Shown here: one piece after another, positions 1 through 11,196 of the stretch
Position numbering within the stretch: position 1 is the stretch's first letter
Layout: the number at the start of each line of letters is the position of its first letter
Assembly (NCBI RefSeq): GCF_003573695.1
Contig: NC_039362.1
Span: 110,525,120 to 110,589,119, forward strand
DNA length: 64,000 nucleotides
DNA from: Papaver somniferum
Lineage: Eukaryota > Streptophyta > Magnoliopsida > Ranunculales > Papaveraceae
Reading direction: 5' to 3'
Translations under genes and position numbers: made by a program
Notes under the pieces: model-generated
Database searches by the model: none
Told to the model about the DNA's origin: nothing
What the model saw: only the letters and a program-made list of their open reading frames with translations

Positions 1-215
1 ACTTCATCAACGGGTTTTCTCTACATCACAAGCCCCTGCATGATTGAGGAACTTTCTCTCTTCACCAATCACATACAGTATGAAAACTGCTGATGCTATC
101 TACCGCAACAATGTTGACTCACTGATAAAGCCAGATCGTGGTAAAGTTATGCTTTCAGGAGCATTCAGGTTGAACTCTCAGTACACCTTCATCTTACGGA
201 CGCTCAACTCATCAA

Positions 216-440
216 CTAGTTCATGAATGTAAAAGGCTCACTGGATGAAGGAGCAAAGTTTTTATCTATAATCATGAATCTAGCCTTTTCGGTCTTTGGA
301 GCAACTTCAACCATGGTATCAGCATCAACAATAATCTCTAGAGGAACACCATCCATGATCTCAGCATCGACAAGGATCTCTGTAGCGTAATCATTCATGG
401 TTTCAGCACCAACAACGGTCTCAGGAGCAACATCCTCAGG
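216..440 (-). pseudogene. Acidic antisense ORF tail in element E
   Basis: Read on the minus strand, this stretch encodes an Asp/Glu/Val-rich segment with repeating units of the type VDAEIMDG, VDADTMVEVAP and PEDVAPETVVGAE. The composition and repeat style match the acidic tails of the antisense ORFs in elements D (36700-37071) and A (29470-29890). It lies downstream, in the antisense direction, of the ORF at 1302-1910. It could be a further exon or a broken end of the same gene. Neither a start codon nor a splice site can be fixed, so it is called a remnant. Confidence 0.4.
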
Positions 441-1301
441 GCTTCATCAACTAATCATTCTCTGAAGTGTTACACATGAAGCGGACTTCTCTAAGACCAA
501 TGATTCATATCAAGATGTTCGGACCTGATAACATGATCACATGAAAGTATTCCCAAAGATGGCATGACTGGTGGGCATAATCCAAAGTTTTCTACAAGAT
601 GTTCTCATCACCTCTATAAATGAGATACAACACACTCCAGGCCATGGGTTTGCAAAAACGTACTAATGGGTGAGGAATGAGACAATGCTTGCTCAACGAA
701 AGATGTTCGTCTATGTCTCTTCTACAACATACCAAAAGGGCGCATCAATCATACATACGAGCTGAAAGATACGGCATTTACTGTCAGGTCTATGAAATCT
801 GAAAATTTGCACGGGATTACAAGTTATGAAAGTGCATACTTTATTGATTGCCCTAGACATCTCCAAACTTAAGCATTCTGGTTGCATATGATTCCTCCGT
901 CTCTTAGCTTCAAAAGTTGGGGTCAATCGTCAGATTCCGACGTCGTATGAGGTTCCTACAGCTTCCTGAGCGTACAACATGCAAACAACAATTTTTAGAC
1001 GGGATTCATAACTTCCACAGTCGATCGGTGTCCACCAGGTCCTTCCGCTAAATCCTTCATCAAGGTACCTCCAACTTCGACCACCTAGGTCTTTACATCA
1101 ATTTTTCTACCTGGGTCCTCTATCTAGGTCTCACCAGAAGAAGGGAAAACGAAAGGGAGAGACTTAACAAAATACTGGGGACTGACGGTCCACTTGTCAA
1201 GACGATAGATTTCACAATCCAAAATCGATCAAGAAATCAAGACCAGAATAAAACCTCACATCTCTCAGAAGTCCAAGGTTCAAGATATCATGGAAAGAAA
1301 A

Positions 1302-1910
1302 CTAAAGAAAGTCAGCAAAATAAGATTTCTGCTTTTCTTCATCCATCTTCTTCAACACGGCATCACTGGTGGTGAAAGAAGTGTCACCTTCCACCACTTT
1401 CCTTATAGCATCAATCTTTTGACGAAGCCACTTCAGATTGAAGCCAAGTTCTTCAGCTTTCTTCAAGTTGTACTCCCAATCAAAGAGTACATCCCGGGTG
1501 ACAGTATTTCCAATTGTGGTGCAGATATCATTTATAACATGCAATATGGCTTCTACCTGCCTCGTCAAGAAATAACTATGCTCCGGATCCTTGGTAACGA
1601 CGATGTGCCCATACATCTTCCACGGTTTCTCGTACAAGCCTGCATATCCAATGGGAACGCTGAATCCTCCAACTAGTTCATGATACGGGAGTGAAGAATC
1701 GAACGGAGGATCAAAAGCAACTTCTGCACTTGGATATTCATGCACCACTATACGGTTCTCAATTACTGGAGCAGCCTCCAGGGAAACAGTTTCTTCAGTA
1801 TTCTCTATTGGTGTTTCGGTTTCTTCTATCACTGAAGCAGCAACAATCTGAGTTTCCAAGACTTCAATGACAACCTTCTCATGGCCTTGAAGTGCATAGA
1901 TGGTTGTTCT
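1302..1910 (-). CDS. Antisense ORF in element E, PEARLI-4-like protein
   Basis: This minus-strand ORF, antisense to the retrotransposon, encodes roughly 200 residues. It begins with an acidic low-complexity stretch rich in Glu, Thr and Val. A compact domain follows with the landmarks VGGFSVPIGYAGLYEKPW, KMYGHIVVTK and EELGFNLKWLRQKIDAIRK. That order (GGF, then YA, then KxYG, a helical stretch, then NxxWLRxKLxxI) resembles the C-terminal domain of plant PEARLI-4 / phospholipase-like proteins. The assignment is from memory of the family, not a search. No ATG is obvious at the 5' end, where an in-frame stop lies near 1911, so it may be an internal exon of a spliced antisense gene. Antisense ORFs between pol and the 3' LTR are known in the Tat lineage (for example Grande and Ogre relatives). 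Function in the element is unknown. Confidence 0.5.
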   Translation of the reverse strand, partial: RTTIYALQGHEKVVIEVLETQIVAASVIEETETPIENTEETVSLEAAPVIENRIVVHEYPSAEVAFDPPFDSSLPYHELVGGFSVPIGYAGLYEKPWKMYGHIVVTKDPEHSYFLTRQVEAILHVINDICTTIGNTVTRDVLFDWEYNLKKAEELGFNLKWLRQKIDAIRKVVEGDTSFTTSDAVLKKMDEEKQKSYFADFL

Positions 1911-4178
1911 TCATCAATAACTCCAGGGCAGTTTGAGTTATCCTCATTGGTTTCAATATCCTCAACTTCGGTATTTGGCACCTAATACGAATATTACATG
2001 AGGTTAGAGTCATTTAAGCTTGAAACCAAATGATATCATAAAATACATCATACAATAAATCCAACATTATCAATATTAATCATTATACACTCAAGGCACG
2101 AGCAAATAGCATGAAAGTCATGAAAATACGTTTTACGGTAACCTCGTCTGAAGAAACTGTACTCTTCCCTGTACTAAAAGACCAACTGGGAGCAATCTAC
2201 GAGAAATATGAATATGGGTTATATACCATTCTCTTCGTATGGATGTCCTCTACAACGTCTCAAAATTTCATGACAATCCTATGAACGAGCAAAGAGATGT
2301 GGCTAAAACATGGAGCAACATGTCATCTGAAAAGGTTCTGAAGGTCTCCTGGAAGTTCACTATTTCGCCTTTTTCAGGCCCTAAACATGCTCAAACTTCA
2401 AATAGATTCTTTACTAAATCTTGTAAATTTCCTGGGCTTGAAGATACATATGCAAACCGCGAAAATCCGACTTCGGACGAAGATTCTACAGCGTTTCTAG
2501 TAAAATCTGAAGTCTGAAATTTTCCGGTGACGTATTTCGGCAAAGTTATCCATAAATTCACATGGATTTTCATTCATTCATTCACGAATCAGCGATATCA
2601 TACTTCTTTGAAGAAATTACAGGAGATATACTTACTAAGGGATTCTCTAAATCATTTGAAGGCTCGACGATGCCAGAATCTCCGTTGACAACACCGCTAT
2701 CTCCATTCGGTTCGGGATTTCGGAAATTCTCCATATTCCCATCTCCCAAAGAAGAGTGCGCTTCATCAACATGATTCTTATCTACAATGATTTCTTCCTG
2801 GATTCATCAACAAAAATTATAATTATTTCATTCAAGGAGATGCCGCGATCACCTGCACGAAAGAGATATTTACATCGACTTCTTCATCAGTACTGGATTC
2901 CTGAATTGTTCGCCTGGGAACAAGTTGAAGACCGTCAATCGATGGAGAAAAGGTCTAAAAAGAAATAACAAAACTTTGGTCTCGTGATCCTAATTGCACG
3001 GGCAGGAAAAAGTCATGACACAAGGAGCTCTAACAACTCACCAAAGAAACGGCTGGGGACTGCACGTCATTTGCTAACATCCTGTAGTCCTTACTTCTGG
3101 GTGCTCCGCCCCGAAGACTTTCTTCCATTTCCGAGGAGTCTACATTGATCTGAAACCTCACTACATGATCATCATGTGGTATAGTTGATGAAATAACCAG
3201 GAGTAACCAGGAAAAAGTTACACCCGCGGAGATGTCATCCTTGGAAACATCGTCTTTGAAAGTGTCATCATGGGAGTCAGTCATTCTTGCAAAGTGGCTG
3301 TGACAGATGCATAACATTCAGCGCATCATTTATACAAAGCGCAGGATTCAGCAAAACAACGAATCATGGAATAAAGATGCTCACATCATCGTCTGCAAAA
3401 ATGGTAACTCTGAACTCTTACATGTTTACGATTCCACTAACAGTACATGAGTTAATACTTCAAATCTTGCTCGTTCCTTCAAACCTGCTAAGATGAGCAA
3501 AATTCTGACATGATTTTCACAAAACCGTGAACAACCCACGTAAATTTTACAATGTGAACATTCACTGGTTTCTCAAAATCTGGACAGACGTCCATTCTAC
3601 GATTGTGAAAACTCACATATAAACATTATTTCACCATGTATGGTTGTCTACTTTCAACAATTGTTCAAAATCAAAACATTGATTTTACAAAATATATTTT
3701 AACGTGAAACTCACGTGAATTTGAAAAATATATATATTTTGCTCCTTCACGCGAGCATCCACCTTTGAAACGAGAGTTTATTCCACTTTGTGAGATCTCA
3801 CATATTTTAAAAATAAAATTTTGTTTTTCGTGAAAGCTCATAAACAAATTTTTATCATTAGACTCAGGTCTATTTTGTTGTTTCTTAAACTAACGAACGA
3901 ACGAGCGTCTGCGCTAAACCGGATTCCTTTCTTGGTCCCGGCCCGCGAATCCTAAACGACCAAGGTCCCATCGTCCAAACCAGCGGTTCAACACCAATTT
4001 ATGCTCATCAAACGACGCTCCAATCATGACATTAAAGCCTTCATCAAGTCGTGGTTTGCTCATGCTCTCTAAATCCGGTAACGTCTCAACTTACGACTAA
4101 GTTCAATTGCTGGTATTATTATTTATGGCCAGAAAATCACCATTTAATGCTGACTGGGGAACACAACTTTCCTCAGTA
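1911..4178. other. 3' internal region of element E without clear genes
   Basis: About 2.3 kb of non-repetitive retrotransposon sequence. Short open frames occur on both strands (for example 3030-3317 minus) but none shows a recognisable domain. The phrase CTGGGGACT appears repeatedly (near 1177, 3053 and 4151), as it does in the 3' internal regions of elements A and B. From about 3500 the sequence becomes AT-rich with several TGAAAACTCAC-like motifs. It may hold further exons of the antisense gene, but none can be supported here. Confidence 0.6.
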
Positions 4179-4192
4179 AGCAGGGGACTTAA
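4179..4192 (+). promoter_or_regulatory. Polypurine tract of element E
   Basis: AGCAGGGGACTTAA lies immediately before the LTR start. The same sequence precedes the 3' LTRs of B (23692-23705) and A (30175-30188). It is the expected plus-strand priming site of reverse transcription. Confidence 0.8.
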
Positions 4193-4495
4193 TGTAGATG
4201 GTGGATTTTCGACAAGGGCTAAAATCGTAAACTTATAATTATACGAAGCTCTGATCCACCAATTAGACGTGAGTATTGAGACACAGGTCTCTCATCGAAT
4301 TCTCAACGGAGAGTACTTTCTCTCAGAGTACATGTAGATATGTAGTCTCACGACTGGACAACGGCATATCACATGAATACTGAACACTTCAGTGATTATT
4401 TCTATATAGTATCACGAGATGGACGGCTCCTAGACAGCTTGCTCTGCTAGTATAGAGCGATAACGTCTTCAGGAACAAACAACGAGTTTACCCTG

Positions 4496-4962
4496 ACTAT
4501 ATAAAGGATATGACTTACCGACAAGCTCATATCGGAATAATTAATGCTCCTAGACATCTTGCTCTGCTAGTATAGAGCCACAAAGTTAATTATTCCTAAT
4601 TACAATTGCTCTTATTCCTTGGTCAAATCCACTACTGGTCCCATGGAATGGAAATAACAATTTCTTTTATTCCATGGTCGAATCTGCGACTGGTCACACG
4701 GAATGACAATAAACAATTGTTCTGATTACTATATAAAGGATATGACTTACCGACAAGCTCATATCGGAATAATTAATGCTCCTAGACAGCTTTCTCTGCT
4801 AGTATAGAGCCACAAAGTTAATTATTCCTAATTAGAATTGCTCCTATTCCATGGTCAAATCCACGACTCGTCCCATGGAATGACAATAAAAATTGCTCTT
4901 ATTCCATGGTCGAATCTGCGACTGGTCCCACGGAATGACAATAAACAACTGTTCTGATTCTA
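4496..4962 (+). repeat. 232-bp tandem duplication within E LTR
   Basis: Two adjacent copies begin ACTATATAAAGGATATGAC at 4496 and 4728. Each holds the palindrome-rich phrase GCTCCTAGACAGCTTGCTC and a run of ATTCCATGGTC / CCCATGGAATG phrases. The copies differ at scattered bases, so the duplication is not recent. Element C carries a single related unit at about 34740-34960. Confidence 0.75.
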
Positions 4963-5409
4963 TGATCGAATCCACGGCTTGATCTCATAGAATAGCAATA
5001 ACTATATTATCTCATTACTCCGATTTCATGATCGAATCCACAACTGGTCTCATAAATGGTAATAGATAAATCTTAATTACTCCGATTCTATGGTCGAATC
5101 TACGATCCCATGGAATGGTAATGCTCACCTTATTATTCCGAATTCGTAGTTGAATCCTCAGCTGATCCTATGAATTAATAATAAACATCTTATTACTCAG
5201 TTTTGCGAATTATTCTTCACTGAATTCCACAATTAATAATAAATAATCAAAAACAGGGCATCTGAACTACCTCTAAGTAAGCCCCGATGCAAATGGTGAA
5301 AGTGTATTCAACGACGGTACACTAACAGTTACCGCACAAACGAGTATTTCAAAATACAACGAAACGATGAACCTATGCAAAATAGGGAAGAAAATAATAA
5401 ATAATTAAA

Positions 5410-6210
5410 AATATTGACCAAGGTGCTGGGAACACGGACACACGACCTACCAACCGTACCTCGGTCTGTTCCACGCCAGTTTTATATTTTTAATACATTT
5501 TTATTATTTTCCATGATTTGATGAAAATTCTCTCATCTGATCAAATCTCCTTCGTCTCGAGGAAGCTCCTCGGTTTCATGGTACTTCCATAAATCCATAA
5601 CAAATAATATAAAATTAAGGAAAGGAGTGTGGGGGGTGACCATTGGCCAGCCGGCCCCACACCCCACGGTTCCTTATTATTATTATTATTTCTCTAATTT
5701 CATGAAAAAAACTCATTGATTTCATGGTATTTTTTGCACAAATCATCATATAATAATAAAATAAAATAATGAAAACTTGTGGGACCGGGACACTAGCCGT
5801 CCGACCATGCCCTAGCCGGTCCACACGCCCTTTGCTTTATTATTTATCCCATTTTTCCTTGAATTCATCAAATTCCTTGATTTTATGGTATTTCTCTCAA
5901 ATTAGGAAAAATTCCCTCAAATCATCAAAAATACCTAGAAAATATTAAAAAATTATAAAAAACTCGTGGGACCGGGCCATAGCTGGACGGCCATGCCTCC
6001 ATGGTCCCACACGCCCGTGTTTTATTATTTTAATATTTTGCTTCCATGAACTCATGGAAACTCCCCAAATTCATCAAATTTCTCAAAATTCATGAATTTT
6101 TCATAAAATCATCAAAATATTATAAAATTAAGGAAAAGGCACCACTGTACCGTGGTCACGACCAGCCGACCATGCCTTGACCGTGGAGGTCCCACGCCTC
6201 CTCATTCCTT
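5410..6210 (+). repeat. Diverged 150-205-bp GGGACCGG units in E LTR
   Basis: A motif of the form GTGGGACCGGG..TAGCCG..CCATGCC..GGTCCCACACGCC recurs near 5628, 5780, 5966 and 6140 (with a weaker copy near 5430), separated by AT-rich spacers containing TTATTATT and CATGAAATT phrases. The same organisation is seen in reverse in element C (33640-34480). Each unit has GGGACC at one edge and GGTCCC at the other, so each can fold on itself. Confidence 0.6.
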
Positions 6211-7473
6211 ATTTTATAATTATTTTTCATCATCTCATGGTGTTTTCCTCAGTTTCGTCGAAACCCTAATTTTGACATATTTTCTCGAATGGATGCTCAA
6301 TTGCACGCCAGAAAATATCAAAATTCTCAGGACCGAGACGCGTACGCCTTAGGGACACGAGCACGCTATCTTGACCGACCAAGATTGGCTCTTTGGCTCA
6401 CAGAGGCCGGTCCCATCAATTTTCACAGTTTTGACCTAATTTGCACAATCGCTCGTATTAGGTCCAAAACTCTTCCAAACACTTTGGATTTTCATGAAGT
6501 GATCGTCAGGAGGTCACGTGACAACCCAGGGCCAGTTCCATGACTCCATGGTCGGTCCCTCTCCTCGTCATAATTAATTAGGTTTTCTCACCTAAGGCTC
6601 AGACGAGCATTTTTGAATAAATGATTAAACCAGCATTTAATCATTCTTTCACCAACAAATCGTCAACTCTTCACGAGTTCTTTGTATTTGCTCACGTGAG
6701 CATATGGACACTACATGGTTGATCCACGGTCCCGCGTAGTCGCTCCCTCCTTCATCCCATGATTAAACTTCTGACGAACCATAAATTGATCATCAATTGA
6801 TCAAATTAGGGTTTCTGAATCCAAGGATTATCATTTCAGATTCCAACCTTAATAATTTTACGATGGCCTCATGGTCATTAATTTTATTAATTATGCTCGG
6901 TTCTATATTTGGTACGCTGCCAATAAGCCATCAGATGAGCAACACATGCTCAGACGATCAAATATTCAACAATTCATCACATGAGCAACACTTGCTCAGA
7001 TGATAAATATTTGCTCAAATCAAGGAATATTGGTTCAACAATCAATATTCAACGATCCATAGAATGAGCAATACTTTCTCACTTCATCGTAAGAACTATA
7101 CCTCTGTCTCATGACATGTTCAACTCATGAGTTTCAGAACATCATATTCAACTCAGCAACTACATGGACTCATCGTCCCATCAAACCACGAAGTCATCAA
7201 TTGACTAACATACCACGAGACGTCAATCGTGTCACTTGGAGGGATATCACTTAGGGTTTTGGTCTGGCGGTCTACGACACTTGTGTTCAAACACACGATG
7301 GAATATGAGCAAGTCGTGCAATCAGTTGAAGGAATTCACGAGGTAGTGGGTGGAAAATCGACCAAGTCTCCACACGTTGAGCAACTGGTTTCAAACACGA
7401 TCTCCACTTCCCCACTTCTTGATTCCATCAACTGTCACACTTCATGGGATCATGGTGTCTACAATTCCAACAA

Positions 7474-7481
7474 TATAAATA
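7474..7481 (+). promoter_or_regulatory. TATA box of E LTR
   Basis: TATAAATA lies about 430 bp from the LTR end, which is a usual place for the U3/R promoter of a long plant LTR. This is a position-based inference. Confidence 0.45.
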
Positions 7482-7902
7482 AGTCTCTGAATCATGATTG
7501 AATCAGCATCAACAGTATCATCAATCTCACGTCTCATCGACAACACGAGATCATCAACTCATCAATTGAGCAACCACTCTCAATTGAGCAATTTCAATCT
7601 TTCAGAGCTTATCATATTCAGAATTCACACACCCACAATCTTTGATTACCATTGATTACACACATTTCCCATCTTCCCTCCTACAGATCAGCCCATCCTC
7701 TCTTGTGACCGATTTTAGTCTGGAACGGTCATTGTATTGATTTAGGCCGGAGTACTACAGATTGATCTCTCGAATCTAAAGCACCCCCTTTGCAGCGGTG
7801 CATCTGTGTAAGGTTTAACATTTCGCTCGGTTCGAGGAGTCTCCTCCGTACGGTCGTCTCCTCAATTCCTTAAAACCAGCAAATCGTTTTTCACCATCTA
7901 CA

Positions 7903-8032
7903 ACTTTCTATCCTAGTCCGAGACCCTAGCTATAGTAGACTAGAAATCAAGACTTATAGTTTTGATCACTAACATTGACAAACATGCTTGAGATAGCAAC
8001 GCATGCGAGTTCGACCGAGCAATGCTTTAACA
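7903..8032 (-). repeat. Element S: SIRE-like copia LTR fragment (reverse)
   Basis: The reverse complement of this stretch begins TGTTAAAGCATTGCTCGG and continues through the same sequence as the forward LTR starting at 62537 (shared phrases include ACTCGCATGCGTTGC, TCTCAAGCATGTTTGTC and ATAAGTCTTGATTTCTAG). It is the first roughly 130 bp of a copia LTR, cut off on its other side by the end of element E. Assignment to the SIRE group rests on these familiar LTR-start phrases. Confidence 0.65.
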
Positions 8033-8378
8033 ACCCATCTTTTATTCCTTGTTCCATTGGCTTTGCTTCTGTAGCGGAGAGCTTCTCTCCGTCAGTAGCC
8101 CAGGTGAGCCAGTTATCCCAGATAGATAAGTATCTAATCCAGTTGATATCCCGTATCCAGAGCCTTTATATACGGTAGGCAAAAGAGTTTTCTTTCCCAG
8201 GTGTCATCGATCTGTGTGATATAAAAGACCACTATGAGCCTTTTCTTTCATATAGGTCACCATATAATCGCATCCATCTTCTTTCTAGGTATTGTTTCAT
8301 ATCCTCTCTCGTAGCTCTTCTTTTGCTTTCTTTTACTGCGTAGGTTGTTGAGGCAGACATAATGCTTTTTTGCAGTAG
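8033..8378 (+). other. Upstream region of the D antisense ORF
   Basis: There is no ORF here. It lies upstream of the ATG at 8379 and holds a TATA-like TATATA at 8167-8172 and a pyrimidine-rich tract ending TTTTTTGCAG (8366-8375) that looks like a 3' splice site just before the ATG. These would fit a promoter, leader exon and intron of an antisense transcript of element D. The signals are weak individually. Confidence 0.35.
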
Positions 8379-8583
8379 ATGATGGGAACTCCTGGTGATG
8401 ATCATCTTTCCGATTCTTCGGAGAGAAGCTTTGAAGTCGACAAACCCAGGGTTTCTGCATATGAGGAGGTATTGAACAAAATCGATCATTTGTTTCGCGA
8501 AGTTGGTCGGATCATACAGGGTATGCCTCTCACTCATCTACGCCTTGTTCGGACGCATGCTCAAGCTTTCATGGCTTCGGTTG
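8379..8583 (+). pseudogene. Antisense ORF of element D, 5' part
   Basis: Two ATGs at 8379 and 8382 open a frame beginning MMGTPGDDHLSDSSERSFEV and running 68 residues to a sudden break at 8583, where element A begins. The frame continues exactly, after removal of A, at 36512 (MASV then DHMEEKW). The protein is charged and hydrophilic, with a predicted helical stretch around YEEVLNKIDHLFREVGRII. It is plus-strand, antisense to element D, and lies 3' of the D pol remnant, which is the antisense-ORF position in Tat elements. No known domain is recognised. It is disrupted by the insertion of A. Confidence 0.5.
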
Positions 8584-9059
8584 TGTTGATAGTGGATTTT
8601 AGTTCAGGGGTAAAATTGTAAAACCAAATTTAATGCGTTGACATCCTGCAAAGGGTAAAGCCGTTTGATAAGTGATGAGCGCAGAAAACCTCTTCTTTAT
8701 TCGAAGCAATTCAATAAATACACAAAATTCACCCAGAATGGCGCATGCAACAACAATCCCAAATATTCTGTGAATTCTTTAGCATTATTAATTAATGCAT
8801 GATTTGCCTAGTATTTCCTGTGCTTTTCCTAGCCGAACTCTCATTATTAGCATGACATGACGACTGAGTGTTCACTCTCAACATAGTAACATGAATCTCC
8901 AAGTGCCAATTTTGAGATATGCATGAAATACCCGCACAGGCTGCATCACTCTCTGACAAAGAGAATTTCGAATCGACGCGAAACAACTTGATCGAATGTA
9001 TTTAATTTCCTTAAGGAAATCTGGATTGTCCGTATTAGTCTCAGAAACAATCACGACCA

Positions 9060-10330
9060 CGCATGTTGACCGCATGATTTAACCAGCCTAGCCGAACCCT
9101 AGCAGGAGTAGGCGATCACTGTGATGACCACCGGCGGGCCCACTTATGCCCTAGCCGGTCGAACACCACACTACACTCCCAACGTCCATCAAACGCCGGT
9201 CCGAAGAAGGATGGCCGTGTTGCTTTGGGAAGGGATCGAATGAGCAAGACTGTTCAAGGCAGTCTTAAAACCATCACGACTGTCCAACTTCTCCAACCTG
9301 GTTGGACGGATTAGATCATCCCGCGAATGATCAGGGAAGAACTAATACATACGATGACGGGCCCACTTCTCCCCTACCCGATCGGTTTTCTCACGGAAAA
9401 GCCATGGAGCAATGAAACGTTTGCTCAAAACATGGCTGGCGTGATGCTTTAAAGGGTCGTGGAAATTCCACTAGTGTCTTAAATTGATCACAACCATCCA
9501 AATTAGCCAGCGTATTTGGATGGCTTAGATCGCACCTAGGACCATCAGGAAGGTGCAGATATGTTCACCGTCAGCCCAACCTGGGTCCCACATGATCGGT
9601 CTTCCCAAAGGATAAGCACAGCTCACCAAATTGTTTGGCCAAAGTTGCGTGTGCGTGACTGTTTCAAAACCCTAATTAGGGTTTGTGGCAATGCACATCT
9701 GTCGTAGTTCGATCACGTCCATCCATCTTCGCCAGCCTAAACGGAGGGTGTATATATAGACTCAAGAAGTCCCAAGGATGTTGACGTGATCACTCTGGGC
9801 CCACCTATGCGTGTAACCAGCCGGCCTAGGTAGACTATGGCCAGGCGCCTCGAAACGCGCGCCCAAAGATGGCATGTCGCGCGGCCTTTAATCCTTTGTG
9901 GTAATGGATTTCTGTCGTAAATCGATCACGACCACTCATCTTTGCCGGTCAAATTGAGTGGCCTAGATCGAACCTTCATGGGACTGAGAGGTGTAGACAT
10001 GCACAACAATGGGCCGTCTCCATGCATGACCGGTCGGTCCCACCAAAACAAGCGCCCATGCTTGAACTCGATCAAGCCAAAGGGGATATTACGTACCTCT
10101 TTAAAACCCTAAAATATATCAACGGCAACAAACATGCGCCGTAAATCATCTCGTTCGTCCAACTTTGCCAGCTTGGACAGACGACTTAGACTTAAAGTTA
10201 GGCGACCAATGAAGCGCCTCAGTGGTCACCGTACGCCACTCTAACACAGTGAGTGATCGACCAGATGGTGGGCTGCCCATGCGGCCTCCAAACGATCACT
10301 CGAAGATGGTTGGACGTGCTACCATTTTAA
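9060..10330 (+). repeat. About 215-bp diverged tandem units with hairpins in the A LTR U3
   Basis: Hairpins recur at 9282-9307 (GTCCAAC..GTTGGAC), 9495-9522 (CATCCAAA..TTTGGATG), about 9721-9750 (CATCC..GGGTG), 9932-9961 (CCACTCA..TGAGTGG) and 10157-10178 (GTCCAA..TTGGAC), spaced 205-230 bp apart. Their loops resemble CTTNGCCAGC, and most are followed by TTAGA or CTAGATCG. Each unit also carries a GGGCCCAC...GATCGG-type phrase. An extra perfect hairpin, AAGACTG..CAGTCTT, lies at about 9247-9268. The same set is present in both B LTRs and in the A 3' LTR (except where cut). Confidence 0.65.
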
Positions 10331-10736
10331 GACGCTTAATCCGCGACTTATTCAGTTAAGCTTTAAAACAACGATGCTTCATGCATCGAGCATACACGAT
10401 ATTTCATGAATATCAATTCTTTAAATAACTTAGTTATTTAACATGATAGCACCGTATGTTATTTCTTGCGGAGGGTCCCATGACCCGGCCCACTCATTCG
10501 AGACATCAAACATGTCACAAACTGGGGGATACTTACTGGGGTATTGGTCTGGCAGTTTACAGCGTGCGGTGTGCAACGCGCCCATTACGAGAACGTGTCA
10601 GGAGGCATGGACGGTTAACGATGATGAGGGAAGTGGGAAAAGACGGGATCATGTGACAATCACCTACACGACCCCACTAGTCCATCACTCAACTTCCTCC
10701 ACTTCCTACGAGATGAGGATTGTGCTCAATGACTTG

Positions 10737-10745
10737 TATAAATAG
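10737..10745 (+). promoter_or_regulatory. TATA box of A 5' LTR
   Basis: TATAAATAG within GACTTGTATAAATAGGTCC. The same box occurs at 20117, 25869 and 36133 in the other A and B LTRs and in reverse at 58437 in D. Conservation at the same LTR position across elements supports a promoter role. Confidence 0.65.
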
Positions 10746-11114
10746 GTCCTTCACCTATTTCCAAACAACACAGAAAAACCAAGTGTTGACACAGTATCCA
10801 GAAAACACCCAGGACTAATAGCTTACATTTTGCAAGCCAGTTCATCATTATGATACAAGTCATAAATAGCCAACACCTTCACAATCTCAACACCTTCTTC
10901 GCTTCCCTCCCTAAGATCAACCCCATCTCCTTCAATTTGTGACAGAAGCAAGTCTGGAACGACCATTTTTTGGTTTAGGACAGAATCGTATAGATTGATC
11001 TCTCGAATCAAAAGCACTCTTGTGCAGTGCATTTGTTTAGGGTTTAGATTCGTTTCTCATCCACACACACCCAAATTTACCAAAAACAGTAGAAACAGTT
11101 TTCACCCATAAACA

Positions 11115-11134
11115 ATTGGCGACCACATTGGGAG
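11115..11134 (+). promoter_or_regulatory. Primer binding site of element A
   Basis: ATTGGCGACCACATTGGGAG starts immediately after the LTR. The TGGCGAC core is the type used by Tat/Ogre relatives (usually assigned to a tRNA-Arg), but the match beyond the core is not verified here. The same site occurs at 20502 (B), in reverse at 31903 (C) and at 58035 (D). Confidence 0.65.
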
Positions 11135-11196
11135 ATTAATCTCTCAGTTGTGAAGTCAATTTCTGCAATACCCAATCCCATTTGGCTAATTTCGAA

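Larger units (their letters stand above)
1..7902 (+). mobile_element. Element E: 3' half of a Ty3/gypsy (Tat-like) retrotransposon
   Basis: This is the right-hand part of a forward LTR retrotransposon whose 5' LTR, gag and pol lie outside the window. It has a 3' internal region carrying antisense coding remnants (1-4178), a polypurine tract, and a very long 3' LTR that starts TGTAGATGGTG and ends CACCATCTACA, a clean terminal inverted repeat. An LTR of the same family sits in reverse orientation at 31922-35205 and is followed there by a PBS, which supports the LTR assignment. Tat-like membership is inferred from the PBS type in that relative, the GCAGGGGACTTAA polypurine tract and the antisense ORF. 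No RT is visible. The right border abuts a SIRE-like LTR fragment at 7903. The 5-bp target duplication cannot be tested because the left end is missing. Confidence 0.8.
4193..7902 (+). repeat. 3' LTR of element E (3.7 kb)
   Basis: The LTR starts TGTAGATGGTGGATTTTCG and ends TTTTTCACCATCTACA, giving inverted termini of about 11 bp. At 3,710 bp it is very long. It contains a 232-bp tandem duplication (4496-4962), a series of diverged GGGACCGG-type units (5410-6210) and a TATA box at 7474. The reverse copy at 31922-35205 is about 430 bp shorter, partly because it has only one copy of the 232-bp unit. Confidence 0.85.
8584..11114 (+). repeat. 5' LTR of element A (2.5 kb)
   Basis: It starts TGTTGATAGTGGATTTTAG and ends TTTTCACCCATAAACA, then the PBS follows directly. 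U3 is built from about six diverged units of about 215 bp with hairpins (9060-10330). A TATA box lies at 10737. It is 2,531 bp, close to the net length of the B LTRs (about 2,545 bp). Confidence 0.85.
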
